Below, one piece after another: positions 19,243 to 27,769 of a stretch of 64,000 bases of DNA (positions are counted from its first letter, which is position 1; every line of letters begins with the position of its first letter). This DNA is from JBBDWJ01 sp963824095 (lineage in GTDB: Bacteria > Acidobacteriota > Terriglobia > Bryobacterales > UBA6623): assembly GCA_963824095.1 (NCBI GenBank), contig CAWGNS010000009.1:496001-560000 (forward strand), read 5' to 3'. Below the pieces are notes generated by a model. It made no database searches and was not told where the DNA came from. It was given only the letters and a program-made list of their open reading frames with translations. A program made the translations under genes and the position numbers.

Positions 19243-19288
19243 CGAACCCCTGCCAGTCTGGTTGCCGTATCCCGTTCGCCGCCCTGCG

Positions 19289-21001
19289 CTACAACCCCCG
19301 GTAAACCGCCACCGCCTGCTCGATCTGGTCGAGCGCGTGCTGCCTGGCTTCATCGCTCGGGTAGCGCCCCTCGTGCAGCACGTAGTTGCGCGCGTATTCG
19401 ATCTGCTCCAGGAAAAGCTCGGGAGCATTGCCCGGATCGGTCGGCTTGCCGTCCACATTGATCCAGACCGGGTTGGTGTGCGCAAACACCGGCATGCGGA
19501 ACCAGTGCCCCGGAGGGCCGCCGTAGGGCAGCATCTCGCGCCCATAGCAGCGCGCCGCGATCCAACCGCTGCGCTCCACCTCGACTTCGGCCTCCAGGCT
19601 GGCCGCGAAGTGCTCGCCCTGGGGACTGCTCGAGGCCACCACCTTGCCGTTGTGAATGATTTCGAGCGTCTTATAAGGCATCCGCGAACGCGCCCGCGCG
19701 GTGACCTTCACTTTGTGGGGCCCCTTGCCGGCGCGCAGTTCTTCGCCCGGCCCCTTGCCGTCCACCGAGATCTCGAGGATCGGGCCGGTCGAGATAAAGG
19801 TGTGTCCCTGGCGGATGCCGTCCACCCAACTCGCGTAATCGAGCGTACGGCCGGTCTTGACGTAAACGCGCGCGCTGCCCATCGGCACGCTGGTGCTCAT
19901 CTTGTCGGAACCCGAGGAGGCGCTGATATGGAAGCCGCAGTTGAGGTAGGCGTAATACACATCGATCGGGGCCATGTCGTAAACGCGCGGGCCATACATG
20001 CGATAGATGCGCTGCAGCGTCGGGTGCAGCTCGAACGGGTCGCCGGTGGTCAGAATGTCGAACGCGTCGATCTTGCCCAGCGCCACATCGACCGGGCATT
20101 CGCCGTTGGGATAGGGGAAATGCGCCCAGATGACCAGCGCCCCCTGCCGGCGCGCGATCTCGGCCGCGTCGGCGTGCGTTGGTAGCGCGTATCCGCCCCA
20201 GCCGTTTTCGGGAAGCTCGCCCGTGCTTACCGGCCAGACCAGTTTCTGAAGCTTCAAAAAGATCAGGTGGCCGAGAAAATGATTGCGGAATTCCTCGTTC
20301 GTGTAGAGGAAATACTCGGGCGACGAAAGCGGACTGAGCTTGCCGGAAAAGTGCTCGACGTTCTTGAAAGTGCCGTCGCCGGGCCGCTCGCCGTCGCCCA
20401 CGCCGCCCTTGTAGGCGAGCAGGTTCATTACCCGCAGCCCCTCGGCTTTCATCTCGGTGAGAGCCGCGACGGGGTTGGGAAAATGCACATGCGTGTCGCC
20501 GGGATACCAGCCGCTCTCGGTCATATCCACCCAACGATGCAGCCGGACCGTCAGCGCGCCGCCACCGAGTGAAGCCGTGTCGGCCTTACCTTCGTAAACG
20601 TCGTACTCGAGGCCGCGTGACGCCTCGATCGAAACCGCACCGGCCGGCAGCTCGATCTCGAACGGCCCGTCGACATAGGCATAGCTCTTGCCGTTGGGCA
20701 AGGCCAAGTCGCCGCCAAACGGGCCCGAAGGAATTCGCCAAGGGTGACCCAGCGGGGGGTAATAGTTGCCGGCCGCATCGGTGAAAGCAACCCGCGCCGC
20801 CAGCGGCTCCGACGTCTTATCGTCGACGACGGTGACCGTGATGCGCTGCATCCCGGGCGGAACAAATTCTGAGGGAGCCGGGTCCGTGGGAGATCGCTGT
20901 GCCGCGACAGTCGAAAGGCTGACGGTGGCAAGGCCCCAAACGGCAAGCAAGGTAAAAGCAACAACGGCCCCAAGGCGAATCGTCCAGGCGGGCATGCTCA
21001 T
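19289..21001 (-). CDS. CehA/McbA-family metallohydrolase, secreted
   Basis: 570 residues with a signal peptide (MSMPAWTIRLGAVVAFTLLAV...VAA), start supported by GGAGG 9 nt upstream. The N-terminal part (about 45-165) is a beta-sandwich resembling a carboxypeptidase regulatory fold (ITVTVVDDKTSEPLAARVAF). The PHP-like hydrolase follows from YPGDTHVHFPNP (metal-binding HxH), with ALVIWAHFPYP, a cluster of Asp/His residues and GSDKMSTSVPMGSARVYV. CehA and McbA hydrolyse carbamates, but most homologues in Acidobacteriota are of unknown substrate. Convergent with the diguanylate cyclase gene, 46 bp apart. Confidence 0.85.
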   Translation of the reverse strand: MSMPAWTIRLGAVVAFTLLAVWGLATVSLSTVAAQRSPTDPAPSEFVPPGMQRITVTVVDDKTSEPLAARVAFTDAAGNYYPPLGHPWRIPSGPFGGDLALPNGKSYAYVDGPFEIELPAGAVSIEASRGLEYDVYEGKADTASLGGGALTVRLHRWVDMTESGWYPGDTHVHFPNPVAALTEMKAEGLRVMNLLAYKGGVGDGERPGDGTFKNVEHFSGKLSPLSSPEYFLYTNEEFRNHFLGHLIFLKLQKLVWPVSTGELPENGWGGYALPTHADAAEIARRQGALVIWAHFPYPNGECPVDVALGKIDAFDILTTGDPFELHPTLQRIYRMYGPRVYDMAPIDVYYAYLNCGFHISASSGSDKMSTSVPMGSARVYVKTGRTLDYASWVDGIRQGHTFISTGPILEISVDGKGPGEELRAGKGPHKVKVTARARSRMPYKTLEIIHNGKVVASSSPQGEHFAASLEAEVEVERSGWIAARCYGREMLPYGGPPGHWFRMPVFAHTNPVWINVDGKPTDPGNAPELFLEQIEYARNYVLHEGRYPSDEARQHALDQIEQAVAVYRGL

Positions 21002-21232
21002 GAGCGGCGACCTCCGCCGCTATGATAGTCCCCAGGCAGCTAAACCTCCAGAGCCAGCCTGAAGTTTCAAGACAGCGCACCAAAGCAAACCCAGCCGCGC
21101 TCGTCAGCAGACGGGGCCGCGCCCGTCAGCAAACCGTAGCCACGAGCCACTCAATCCGCGCGCCCCCCCCAAAAAATCAAGCCCCAAAACAGAGCCGCAG
21201 GCGTAACAGGCTGCGGAAAAAGTCTGCCGGAG

Positions 21233-21313
21233 GGGGACAGTCACCGTGCTTCGCACCCTGCGAATCCCGTAAACCTCTGAAAAATCGAGGTGCGAAACGC
21301 GGTGACTGTCCCC
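21233..21313. repeat. 80-bp palindromic GGGGACAG element, copy 2
   Basis: It starts GGGGACAGTCACCGTGCTTC and ends AACGCGGTGACTGTCCCC, with imperfect inverted ends. It aligns, as the reverse complement, with 3387-3466. The shared ATGAAGCAC right after the end suggests that the true boundary is a little wider. It lies in the long gap upstream of the DUF2911 gene. Confidence 0.8.
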
Positions 21314-21470
21314 ATGAAGCACCTGGTAAGCCGGCGGGCCGAACCCGCACGAAAGCACAGGAAATACAGAACGAGCAGTGAAGACACGCTTCGCTAGCGG
21401 ATCACCATCCATCGCAACAGTTCGCACTCACCAAATCCAAGCCACCGCCAAGAGCCTGCTTCCGTCGACG

Positions 21471-21810
21471 CTACCACGCGCCGCCGCTAACGCCCGCTTC
21501 GCCGCCGCTGGTGAGCACCTCGGCCGCGAGCGGCGAATAGAACGCGCCCTCAATGCCCATGCCCCAGATTGTCGAAATTGAAGGCCGACCCGGGCTGATT
21601 CCCGAGCACCACCGTGCCCTGCGGAGCGATCGTATGCCCGTCCCAGACAATGTCGCCGCCCGAAGACGAGATCTGCCCGGGGTCAAAGTTCACGGCCATA
21701 TTCATCGGAAGCACAATCGTCTCGGTCAGATCGGCCAGCCGGCCGCAGGCTAGCTGAGAGCAAGCAAAAGGATGGCGATAAAATACATCGCGGTCTCTCC
21801 CCCGTACCAT
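21471..21810 (-). pseudogene. Remnant of a secreted protein of unknown function
   Basis: On the minus strand one frame reads ADLTETIVLPMNMAVNFDP, then GQISSSGGDIVWDGHTIAPQ and GSAFNFDNLG. After a frameshift near 21553-21560 another frame reads GIEGAFYSPLAAEVLTSGG. The 'LxxTETIxLPxN...SSGGDIxWDG...PQG' pattern is of a type I associate with N-terminal segments of secreted Solibacter-type proteins, but I cannot name the family. No intact start or downstream domain is present. The rest of the 1.1-kb gap (21002-22114) holds the palindrome at 21233 and no other recognisable gene. Confidence 0.4.
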
Positions 21811-22114
21811 GCTGGGGGCCGCCGTGCGGCGTTAGCCATAGCCCGCCGACAGTATTCGCGGCTACGGAAACAGGGTACCCACCCCGGGGAAGATTTCGGG
21901 TCGAGCACGCGTGTGCGGATTCGCACCCAACTGTTTCATTCAGGAGCTTCCTGGATTTTTCCACCGTCAGGCCGGCGTCGCGAAGGATGCCGCCGGTTCG
22001 ACCCGAAGGGAACGGTAACCCACCAGCCGCCCGCGCTCGCCATAAACTTGCAACCGCCCCCGGAAGCTATGATGGGAACCGGGGAACGACCCCAAGCACT
22101 AGGAGGGACCAGAC

Positions 22115-22714
22115 GTGAAAGCATTTCGGATCTGTATCTTGATCGCGGCGATCCTCGGCGCCGCGGCTTGCGCTCCCACGCAAGAAGCCCCCGAGGCCCA
22201 GAAGAAAGAAAGCCCCGACGCCGAGGCGAAAGAGGCGCCCCAGAGCCCGCCGGCCACCGAGACGGCTACTATCGGCGGTCACACGATCACCATCACCTAC
22301 TCGTCGCCGCGCGTGAAGGGCCGCGAGGGAAAACTCTTCGGCCCCGACGGTAGAATTGGCCAGGACCCCAACTACCCGGTCTGGAGAGCGGGCGCCAACG
22401 CCGCCACTTCCCTGCACACCGACGCCGATATCACCATCGGAGATCTCGCGGTTCCCGCCGGCGACTACACGCTCTATGTGAACCTGGCCGACCCCGAAAA
22501 TTGGGAACTCATCATCAACAAGCAGACCGGCCAATGGGGCCTGGAATACAACCTGGCGCAGGACCTGGGCCGCGTCAAAATGACCATGAGCAAACCCGAC
22601 GCGCCGGTCGAGGAACTCAAATACACCCTCACCGACGGAGGCAACAACAGCGGCACGCTCACCCTGGAATGGGAAAACCACAAAGCCTCGGTGCCCATCA
22701 CCGTAAAGGGTTAG
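22115..22714 (+). CDS. DUF2911 lipoprotein
   Basis: 199 residues from the GTG at 22115, supported by AGGAGGG 8 nt upstream. The N-terminus is a lipoprotein signal (MKAFRICILIAAILGAAAC; lipobox GAAAC), followed by a charged Pro/Glu/Ala linker (residues 20-50). The DUF2911 domain includes ITITYSSPRVKGREGKLFG, PVWRAGANAATSLHTDADI and GDYTLYVNLADPENWELIIN. DUF2911 proteins are small beta-sandwich secreted proteins with no assigned activity. It stands alone, with repeats upstream and an SMP-30 gene convergent downstream. Confidence 0.92.
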   Translation: MKAFRICILIAAILGAAACAPTQEAPEAQKKESPDAEAKEAPQSPPATETATIGGHTITITYSSPRVKGREGKLFGPDGRIGQDPNYPVWRAGANAATSLHTDADITIGDLAVPAGDYTLYVNLADPENWELIINKQTGQWGLEYNLAQDLGRVKMTMSKPDAPVEELKYTLTDGGNNSGTLTLEWENHKASVPITVKG

Positions 22715-22780
22715 CGAAAATCACCACGTAGGAAGGGATAGCGAAAAGCCGTCCCACAAAGCGAAAGCAAGGGCCGAGGA

Positions 22781-22805
22781 GTGGCACAGGCAATCCTGCC
22801 TGTGC
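22781..22805. repeat. Short hairpin repeat C, variant copy
   Basis: GTGGCACAGGCAATCCTGCC followed by TGTGC forms a near-perfect stem (GCACAGGCA/TGCCTGTGC) with a short ATCC-type loop. It is downstream of the DUF2911 gene and could act as its terminator. The form resembles the GTGGGGCAGG...CCTGCC hairpins at 10218 and 24879. Confidence 0.5.
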
Positions 22806-23064
22806 GCTTCCGGCCCGGCCGCGCTACACACGAAGCGGCTCTCGTTCCAGATCCCAACGCTGGAATTCCAGCGCCTAGCAGTCCTGAGCATCGCCTCATT
22901 CTCATCGTCGAAGGAACGGCCGTGTGTGCTATTTCCTATCGTCGACAAAGAAGCGCGGCATAACCCGGAAACCGTCTGCCGATCCAATCACTTTTCCTGA
23001 CGATAGAGCCTGATGGTCTCGAGGGACTTCCGCGGCTCTCCGCTGCCTCGCGGTTCCCGCCGCC

Positions 23065-24093
23065 TTATTTCCCCACGCCTTTAACCTTCAAACGGATCGA
23101 ATAGATACCGGTGCTGGCCGCGATGTAGAGCGTCTTGCCGTCCGCATCGCCAAAGGTCACATTGCCCACGCGCTCGGGCACGTGAATCGTTCCCAGATGC
23201 TTGCCGCCGGAAGACAGAATCCACACGCCGCCCGAACCCGAGCTATAGAGGTGGCCCTGCTGGTCGACGCACATACCGTCGGGTCCGCCGGGGCCCGGCG
23301 CCGCGTTGGCATCGAGCAGCACGATTCCATTCGCCAGCGTGCCGTCGGGCTGGACGTCGTAGCGCATCCACCTCTTGGGTCCGGAGTTGCTCACGTAGAG
23401 ATACCGCTCGTCGGGGGAAAACGCGATGCCGTTTGGCCGCGGCAGATCCGCAATGAGCAGTTCCAGCTTATCGTGCTCGGGCGGTGCGCCCTCCTGGTGA
23501 GCTTCGGCGCCGAGGATGCGGTAAACGCCGTTGACCTTGAGTTCCTTTTGCGGGTCGTCGTCGCTCTGCGTGGCGAGGCCATAGGGCGGATCGGTGAAGT
23601 AGAGCGAGCCGTCGGACTTGTAGATCAGGTCGTTGGGGCTGTTCAACCGTTTGCCCTGATAGCTGTCGGCCAAAACGGTGATCGCCGCGTCGCGGCTCAA
23701 CGACTCCAGCCGCCACACGTTGCGTCGGGCGTGCCCGGCTACAGTGACCCGGCCGCGCGCATCGAGCGTCATGCCGTTGGAACCGGGCTCGGGTCCGGGA
23801 AACGGCGTCGACCCCTCATAGCCGCTGGGGTGCAGGAACACGGCCGCGCCTTTTCCGGGCCGCCATTCCACGATGTTGTTGGCGGGAATCTCGGCGAACA
23901 GCAGCGTGTTGGCGCCGGTCCACACCGGCCCCTCGACCCATTTGTCGAAACCGCCGGCAACCTTCTTGACGACCGCGTCCGCCGCGACGATCTGGTCCAT
24001 CGCCGGGTCGAGCTTTTCGACGGTTTGCGAAAACAACGCGCCGGCCGAAGCGGCCAGCAGCGCGAGCAACAGAGCATGCGATGAGTTTTTCAC
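23065..24093 (-). CDS. SMP-30/gluconolactonase family protein, secreted
   Basis: 342 residues from a GTG. Signal peptide MKNSSHALLLALLAASAGALFSQ. The six-bladed propeller shows family landmarks: FDKWVEGPVWTGANTLLFAEIP with the metal-binding Glu in EGP, SNGMTLDARGRVTVAGH, RLNSPNDLIYKSDGSLYFTDPPYG (Asn and Asp ligands) and RPNGIAFSPDERYLYVSNS, then GGPDGMCVDQQGHLY. Family enzymes are calcium- or zinc-dependent lactonases, so this may open sugar lactones made by periplasmic PQQ dehydrogenases such as those encoded in this window. That link is an inference. The gene is a single unit. Confidence 0.92.
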   Translation of the reverse strand: MKNSSHALLLALLAASAGALFSQTVEKLDPAMDQIVAADAVVKKVAGGFDKWVEGPVWTGANTLLFAEIPANNIVEWRPGKGAAVFLHPSGYEGSTPFPGPEPGSNGMTLDARGRVTVAGHARRNVWRLESLSRDAAITVLADSYQGKRLNSPNDLIYKSDGSLYFTDPPYGLATQSDDDPQKELKVNGVYRILGAEAHQEGAPPEHDKLELLIADLPRPNGIAFSPDERYLYVSNSGPKRWMRYDVQPDGTLANGIVLLDANAAPGPGGPDGMCVDQQGHLYSSGSGGVWILSSGGKHLGTIHVPERVGNVTFGDADGKTLYIAASTGIYSIRLKVKGVGK

Positions 24094-24281
24094 AGCCGAG
24101 ATTGTACACCTTCAGCCGAAATACCAGCGGAACAGCCCGCGCTGTACCCCCTGGCGCAGACACCACGATCCATGGGCCTGGCGATTGCGCCAGCCGCGCG
24201 GAAATAGAAAAAACGAATTCGGCGGCGGTTGCCAAGCACCGCGGCTCGAGTTTGCCGCCTATCGGTCCCAGGGGCAAGGCG

Positions 24282-24716
24282 TCAATTCTTGTGTTCCGTG
24301 GGTTTGTAAGGATCGCTATCGCCCGAACGCCAGGAATTGCGGCTTTGTTCCGCGATTTTTGCAAAGGCGTTGCGGACCTGCTCCAATTCCTCGGGACTCA
24401 GTTCCTCGAGGTCGATCAAGGCGGGGTTGGGCCCCTTGAGCGCCCGCAGCAATTCATCGATCTTCAGATGCAGCGCAATCGTATCCCGGTTCTGCGTGTT
24501 CTGAATCACGAACACCATCAGGAAGGTAATAATGGTCGTGCTCGTGTTAATCACGAGTTGCCACGTGTCGGAAAAGCCGAAAGCGGGGCCGCTGATCGCC
24601 CACAACGCAACGCACGCCACGGCCACAAAGAACGCCGCCGGATGGCCGGCCGAAGCGGCGGCGCTTTTCGCAAAACGGTTGAAAACGGTTTGCCGGTGAT
24701 GATACAGCGTCCTCAT
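24282..24716 (-). CDS. Low-affinity iron permease family protein (small)
   Basis: 144 residues from the ATG at 24716, chosen because GGAGGG sits 6 nt upstream. Two transmembrane helices are clear (HPAAFFVAVACVALWAISGPAF and WQLVINTSTTIITFLMVFVIQNTQNRDTIALHLKIDELL). The second, with its QNTQNRD tail, is the signature of the PF04120 'low affinity iron permease' family of short bacterial proteins. Transport function in bacteria is unproven. A charged cytoplasmic C-terminus follows (IDLEELSPEELEQVRNAF). It is 188 bp downstream of the SMP-30 start, same strand. Confidence 0.85.
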   Translation of the reverse strand: MRTLYHHRQTVFNRFAKSAAASAGHPAAFFVAVACVALWAISGPAFGFSDTWQLVINTSTTIITFLMVFVIQNTQNRDTIALHLKIDELLRALKGPNPALIDLEELSPEELEQVRNAFAKIAEQSRNSWRSGDSDPYKPTEHKN

Positions 24717-25098
24717 AAAGAACCCTCCGCGACCCGATCGAACAGCGGCGCCCGAAATCGAGAGCAGCCCTCCGGCGGCCGGAGGCGAACGGACCGCGCC
24801 ACAGCCTCCTGGCGCCGGGCAGATCGATGACACAGACCGGCCCAGATCAGTGACACATCGATCGATGCCCGGCGCTCCGTGGGGCAGGGCTCCGGCCTGC
24901 CCAAAAACCTGTTGGCGCGACCCCTCAAGCGCCGCGTCAGGCGACCGGCAGGGCAGTCCTCCGGCCTGCCTTGGCGGGCCCTCAAACGCCCGGCCCGGCC
25001 AAGGCCCGCCTTGGGCCATAACTTCTAAATGGAGTGTGGGTGGACCGATCTGCCGCATCGCGCGGACCGGTGGATTCTTGATCGAGGAAAGGATGGGC
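24717..25098. other. 382-bp intergenic region with two hairpin repeats of family C
   Basis: GTGGGGCAGGGCTCCGGCCT with CCAAAAACC (24879-24911) and GGCAGGGCAGTCCTCCGGCC (from 24947) are two copies of the hairpin also seen at 10218. Short direct repeats GATCGATG and CAGATC(A/G)(A/G)TGACAC occur at about 24821-24866. No gene is seen. Confidence 0.55.
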
Positions 25099-25608
25099 TC
25101 AGGGGCGCATTTTGCTGAAAACCGAATCCGTTTCCTGGTGCTGCGAATGGCACGCACCGCACTGCGCCCGGGCGCTGGCGTCCAGCATCCCGGTGCGGCT
25201 GTCGCCTTCAAAGCTTTGGAAGCCCCAGCCGGCGGCGTCCTTGTAGCGCTCGCCGTTCTTGATCATGACATCGAGGCTGCGCCGCTCCCCCTCGGTGAAG
25301 GTGCCCTTGCGGTCTCCCTCGCCCTCTTCCAGGGCCACGATTTCATCGACGATCGCGGAGCCGTCGGGAAACTTGCCGGTACGATAGCCCTCCACGGCCT
25401 GGTCGTTGGCGTAGAACAGGTGAATGCCTCCTCGCGTCGGAAAACTCTTGCTCTCCCGTCCAACGACCTTGGATTTGACCAGGTGCCAACTACGGAACCC
25501 TTCCGGGTAAGGCACGTCGGGCTGCTCCTGGGCCGGGACCAGAAAGGCCGCGGCGAGAAAGGCCGTCACGATCAGGAACAAGTTCGATGCGAACGATTTG
25601 TGTTTCAT
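25099..25608 (-). CDS. Cytochrome P460 family protein
   Basis: 169 residues from the ATG at 25608, which gives a clean signal peptide (MKHKSFASNLFLIVTAFLAAAFLVPAQ); upstream in-frame codons do not. The P460 fold is seen in PYPEGFRSWHLVKSKVV, GGIHLFYANDQAVEGYRTGKFPDGSAIVDEI and KNGERYKDAAGWGFQSFEGD. A single CGACH haem site is near the C-terminus (ARAQCGACHSQHQETD). True P460 enzymes have a lysine (or Tyr) crosslink to haem and oxidise hydroxylamine; many soil homologues are uncharacterised and may act on NO or hydroxylamine. The start lacks a clear Shine-Dalgarno. Confidence 0.9.
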   Translation of the reverse strand: MKHKSFASNLFLIVTAFLAAAFLVPAQEQPDVPYPEGFRSWHLVKSKVVGRESKSFPTRGGIHLFYANDQAVEGYRTGKFPDGSAIVDEIVALEEGEGDRKGTFTEGERRSLDVMIKNGERYKDAAGWGFQSFEGDSRTGMLDASARAQCGACHSQHQETDSVFSKMRP

Positions 25609-25687
25609 GTTTTGCAGGGTGAAGGCTTTTGCACAGCCGGGCAGAAACCGCCGGGCAGAAACTGCGGCAGCCCTCAATTATAGGCCC

Positions 25688-26085
25688 TCAGGGGTTTCGT
25701 GGCCAAGAAAGGAAGAAGCCCGGCGAGTTCGTGGCCGTTCCGGGATCGGTCCGCAGGGTTGCTCCTAGGGATCTGACCCCGATTGATCGGAGTGACTTGG
25801 GATTCGGGTTCTGACGGGTTGGCCCCCAAAAGTCGTCGCCCGTCCCCGACTGTCCGTGCTGCAGGCGGGCGGCGGCGTGGGCGAGGGCCTGCTGGCGCAA
25901 CCGGCGGAGCTCGTCCTGAAAATCGTTGTCGTGGCGGAGCCAGCGGTGCGGGTGCGCTCGGGGACGCCGGCCTGGCGGGCGGCGGCGGCGATCGAGCGGG
26001 AGGTGAGCAAGGCGGCGACGGCGCGCTCCTGGGCGGGCGTCAAACGGTCGTGATAGGCTTCGACGGCGAAGGGCAGTTTCGGCAC
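25688..26085 (-). pseudogene. Frameshifted HTH-domain protein
   Basis: From a GTG at 26085 the product reads MPKLPFAVEAYHDRLTPAQ, ERAVAALLTSRSIAAAARQA, GVPERT, a small helix-turn-helix of a type often annotated as phage- or transposon-related. At about 25950 one base is missing relative to the expected RTLHRWLRHDNDF; the continuing frame reads HRWLRHDNDFQDELRRLRQQ, ALAHAAARLQHG and then degenerates. No intact partner gene is adjacent. It marks the left edge of the repeat-rich accessory region. Confidence 0.5.
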
Positions 26086-26333
26086 GATCTGGCAGGGTTT
26101 GGCATGGTTTTTATGGCTTTTTGCCGGCCATCGAGCGGATTCCCCCTTATCGCTGCTGCCAGTTTAGCGCGGGGTGTCAAGGATTTTGGGGTGGTTTTGG
26201 CGGTATGTTGTTGATTTTGTTGGGGCGGTGGGGTGGGGACTGGGTTGGGGGATTGGGGCTCTGACTCTCAGGTCGGGCTCATGTTAAGAGCATATTTCGA
26301 GGCTGTCCCTGTTTTCTCGAGGCGACGACTAAC

Positions 26334-26437
26334 GAGATCGGGACAGCCCCCAAACTAGTGAGCGATCTCCCCGAGCCGGCGATTCCACCGCGCATAGTAC
26401 GCCTTTCGAGACGGGTTCGGGGGCTGTCCCCAATCTC
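26334..26437. mobile_element. 104-bp non-autonomous REP pair (BIME/MITE-like)
   Basis: The left arm GAGATCGGGACAGCCCCCAA(AC) and right arm GTTCGGGGGCTGTCCCCAAT(CTC) are inverted copies of the REP that bounds the two intact RAYT elements (GAGTTCGGGGGCTGTCCCCG). The 60-bp interior is unrelated to RAYT coding sequence. It lies 6 bp past the stop of the gene at 26444. Probably mobilised in trans by the RAYT copies. Confidence 0.75.
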
Positions 26438-26443
26438 CCCAGT

Positions 26444-26977
26444 TTACTGGATGACGCGCTCCCACTTCCAGAGGCTACGCGGTATCGGCGAGCCGGCGGT
26501 CAATGTGCCGGCAGAGTCGCTTTCCTGTCGAATCAATCGTTGAACCAGACAAATCTCGGTCAATATAACCGCGGCTTGCGCTTCAGAGCAGCCGCAAAGG
26601 CGGCCGATAACGGAGCGGCCATCGGCCTCTGGATCTGCCGACCACGGTAGCTCTACCATGTCCCGGATGATCGCTTCTACAAGATCAGGAGCCGGGAGAG
26701 GGCCCACAAATTCAATGAAACTCTCCATTCGCTCGCGAATAAACCCCGGCTCGTGACTGCCGACGCCGTCAAGGTCTTCTCCGTATACGAGCACAAATCT
26801 GCTATTGGCAAGGAATTGGAGGGCCCATCTACCGCTGTCTTGGGCCCTGATGATCTGAACGCGAAACGTTTCGCTCACGAAAGCTGGAGCTCCATCCATC
26901 ACGCTCACCACTACTTCGACGACCTTGCGTTCGGTCTCTTGATCGCCTATCCGAACACAATATCTGTTGTAGCTCAT
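26444..26977 (-). CDS. Hypothetical protein
   Basis: 177 residues, soluble, acidic, with no signal peptide or known motif that I recognise. It begins MSYNRYCVRIGDQETERKVV and the C-terminal half has a helical stretch (EAQAAVILTEICLVQRLIRQ). The start has GGGGGAG 11 nt upstream. It is the second gene of a probable two-gene unit with the membrane protein at 27079-27684 (101 bp gap). The local GC content is lower than that of flanking core genes, and the pair lies between a REP pair and two RAYT relics, suggesting acquisition by transfer. Function unknown. Confidence 0.6.
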   Translation of the reverse strand: MSYNRYCVRIGDQETERKVVEVVVSVMDGAPAFVSETFRVQIIRAQDSGRWALQFLANSRFVLVYGEDLDGVGSHEPGFIRERMESFIEFVGPLPAPDLVEAIIRDMVELPWSADPEADGRSVIGRLCGCSEAQAAVILTEICLVQRLIRQESDSAGTLTAGSPIPRSLWKWERVIQ

Positions 26978-27078
26978 AGCTGTCGCTCTCCCCCTTACGT
27001 TGGCCTGGCATCTTTGCTCGAAGCGTAGGCCCTCGGGCTAGCGGAACCCAAATCCAGCCACAGCCGGGACTGTCGGGT

Positions 27079-27684
27079 TCATGAGTCCCCGATCCCAAGA
27101 TCTTTCTTCCCGGCAGCCACCAGCTTGCTACGAAGCTTGGCGATTGCCAGTGTTGCCGCAGCGAGGTCATCAGGCTGAAGAGCTCGAATCTCCGCGAAGT
27201 GCGTAGCTAGGGCTTCGGCTGCCTCGCCTGAGACGAGAAGTCTAATGGGCCCCGAGAGCTGAAATAGTCTCCTCTGGGCGTCCGAAGATTGAATTTGAGC
27301 GGCTTTCAACTTTTCCATTCGGAAGCTCTGAACCGTCGGATCAGATGATGCACTGAGTTGGCCCCAACCTTGCATCTCGTGCAGGGAGAACTCATAGTCA
27401 CCAAGCGCACTGAAGAGATCCCTATAGACTTCGCGCTTCAATGTCAGAATTGTTTGCCGTTCCCAAAGGCCATGCGCAATCTCCGATTTTACCGACTCGA
27501 CAGCCCGAGTTGTTGCTTGCGTTTGTCGGAGCACTTCACTTAGTTCCTCTTTCGTTGCGAGTTTTTCCGCTTGTTTCGTCAAGAACGGCTTGAGCCACCA
27601 TTGAGCCCAAGAATACGCAGCAACAAATAGGACAACCAGTCCAAACAGCGCAATCAGCAGCACGGACAAGACGAAGTCGGCCAT
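27079..27684 (-). CDS. Hypothetical membrane-anchored coiled-coil protein
   Basis: 201 residues from the ATG at 27684. One N-terminal transmembrane helix (MADFVLSVLLIALFGLVVLFVAAYSWAQWW), then an amphipathic region KPFLTKQAEKLATKEELSEVLRQTQATTRAVESVKSEI that should form a coiled coil, and a helical C-terminal domain (about 75-190; LKREVYRDLFSALGDYEFSL...). Similar short proteins of one helix plus a cytoplasmic helical domain are widespread and unassigned. The downstream neighbour is the hypothetical gene at 26444. Lower GC than the flanks. No function can be given. Confidence 0.62.
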   Translation of the reverse strand: MADFVLSVLLIALFGLVVLFVAAYSWAQWWLKPFLTKQAEKLATKEELSEVLRQTQATTRAVESVKSEIAHGLWERQTILTLKREVYRDLFSALGDYEFSLHEMQGWGQLSASSDPTVQSFRMEKLKAAQIQSSDAQRRLFQLSGPIRLLVSGEAAEALATHFAEIRALQPDDLAAATLAIAKLRSKLVAAGKKDLGIGDS

Positions 27685-27769
27685 GTTGCCTCTGATTTTA
27701 GTGCAATTCTTGAGGCCAGATCCGCTTTTCATGCACAAAGTCGGGAGAAAGTCGGGGACAAGCGACGAC

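Noticed and set aside
26444..27684. Toxin-antitoxin or anti-phage defence pair
   Set aside because: Gene order and setting are suggestive, but neither protein shows a nuclease, TIR, HEPN, ATPase or antitoxin motif that I can identify.
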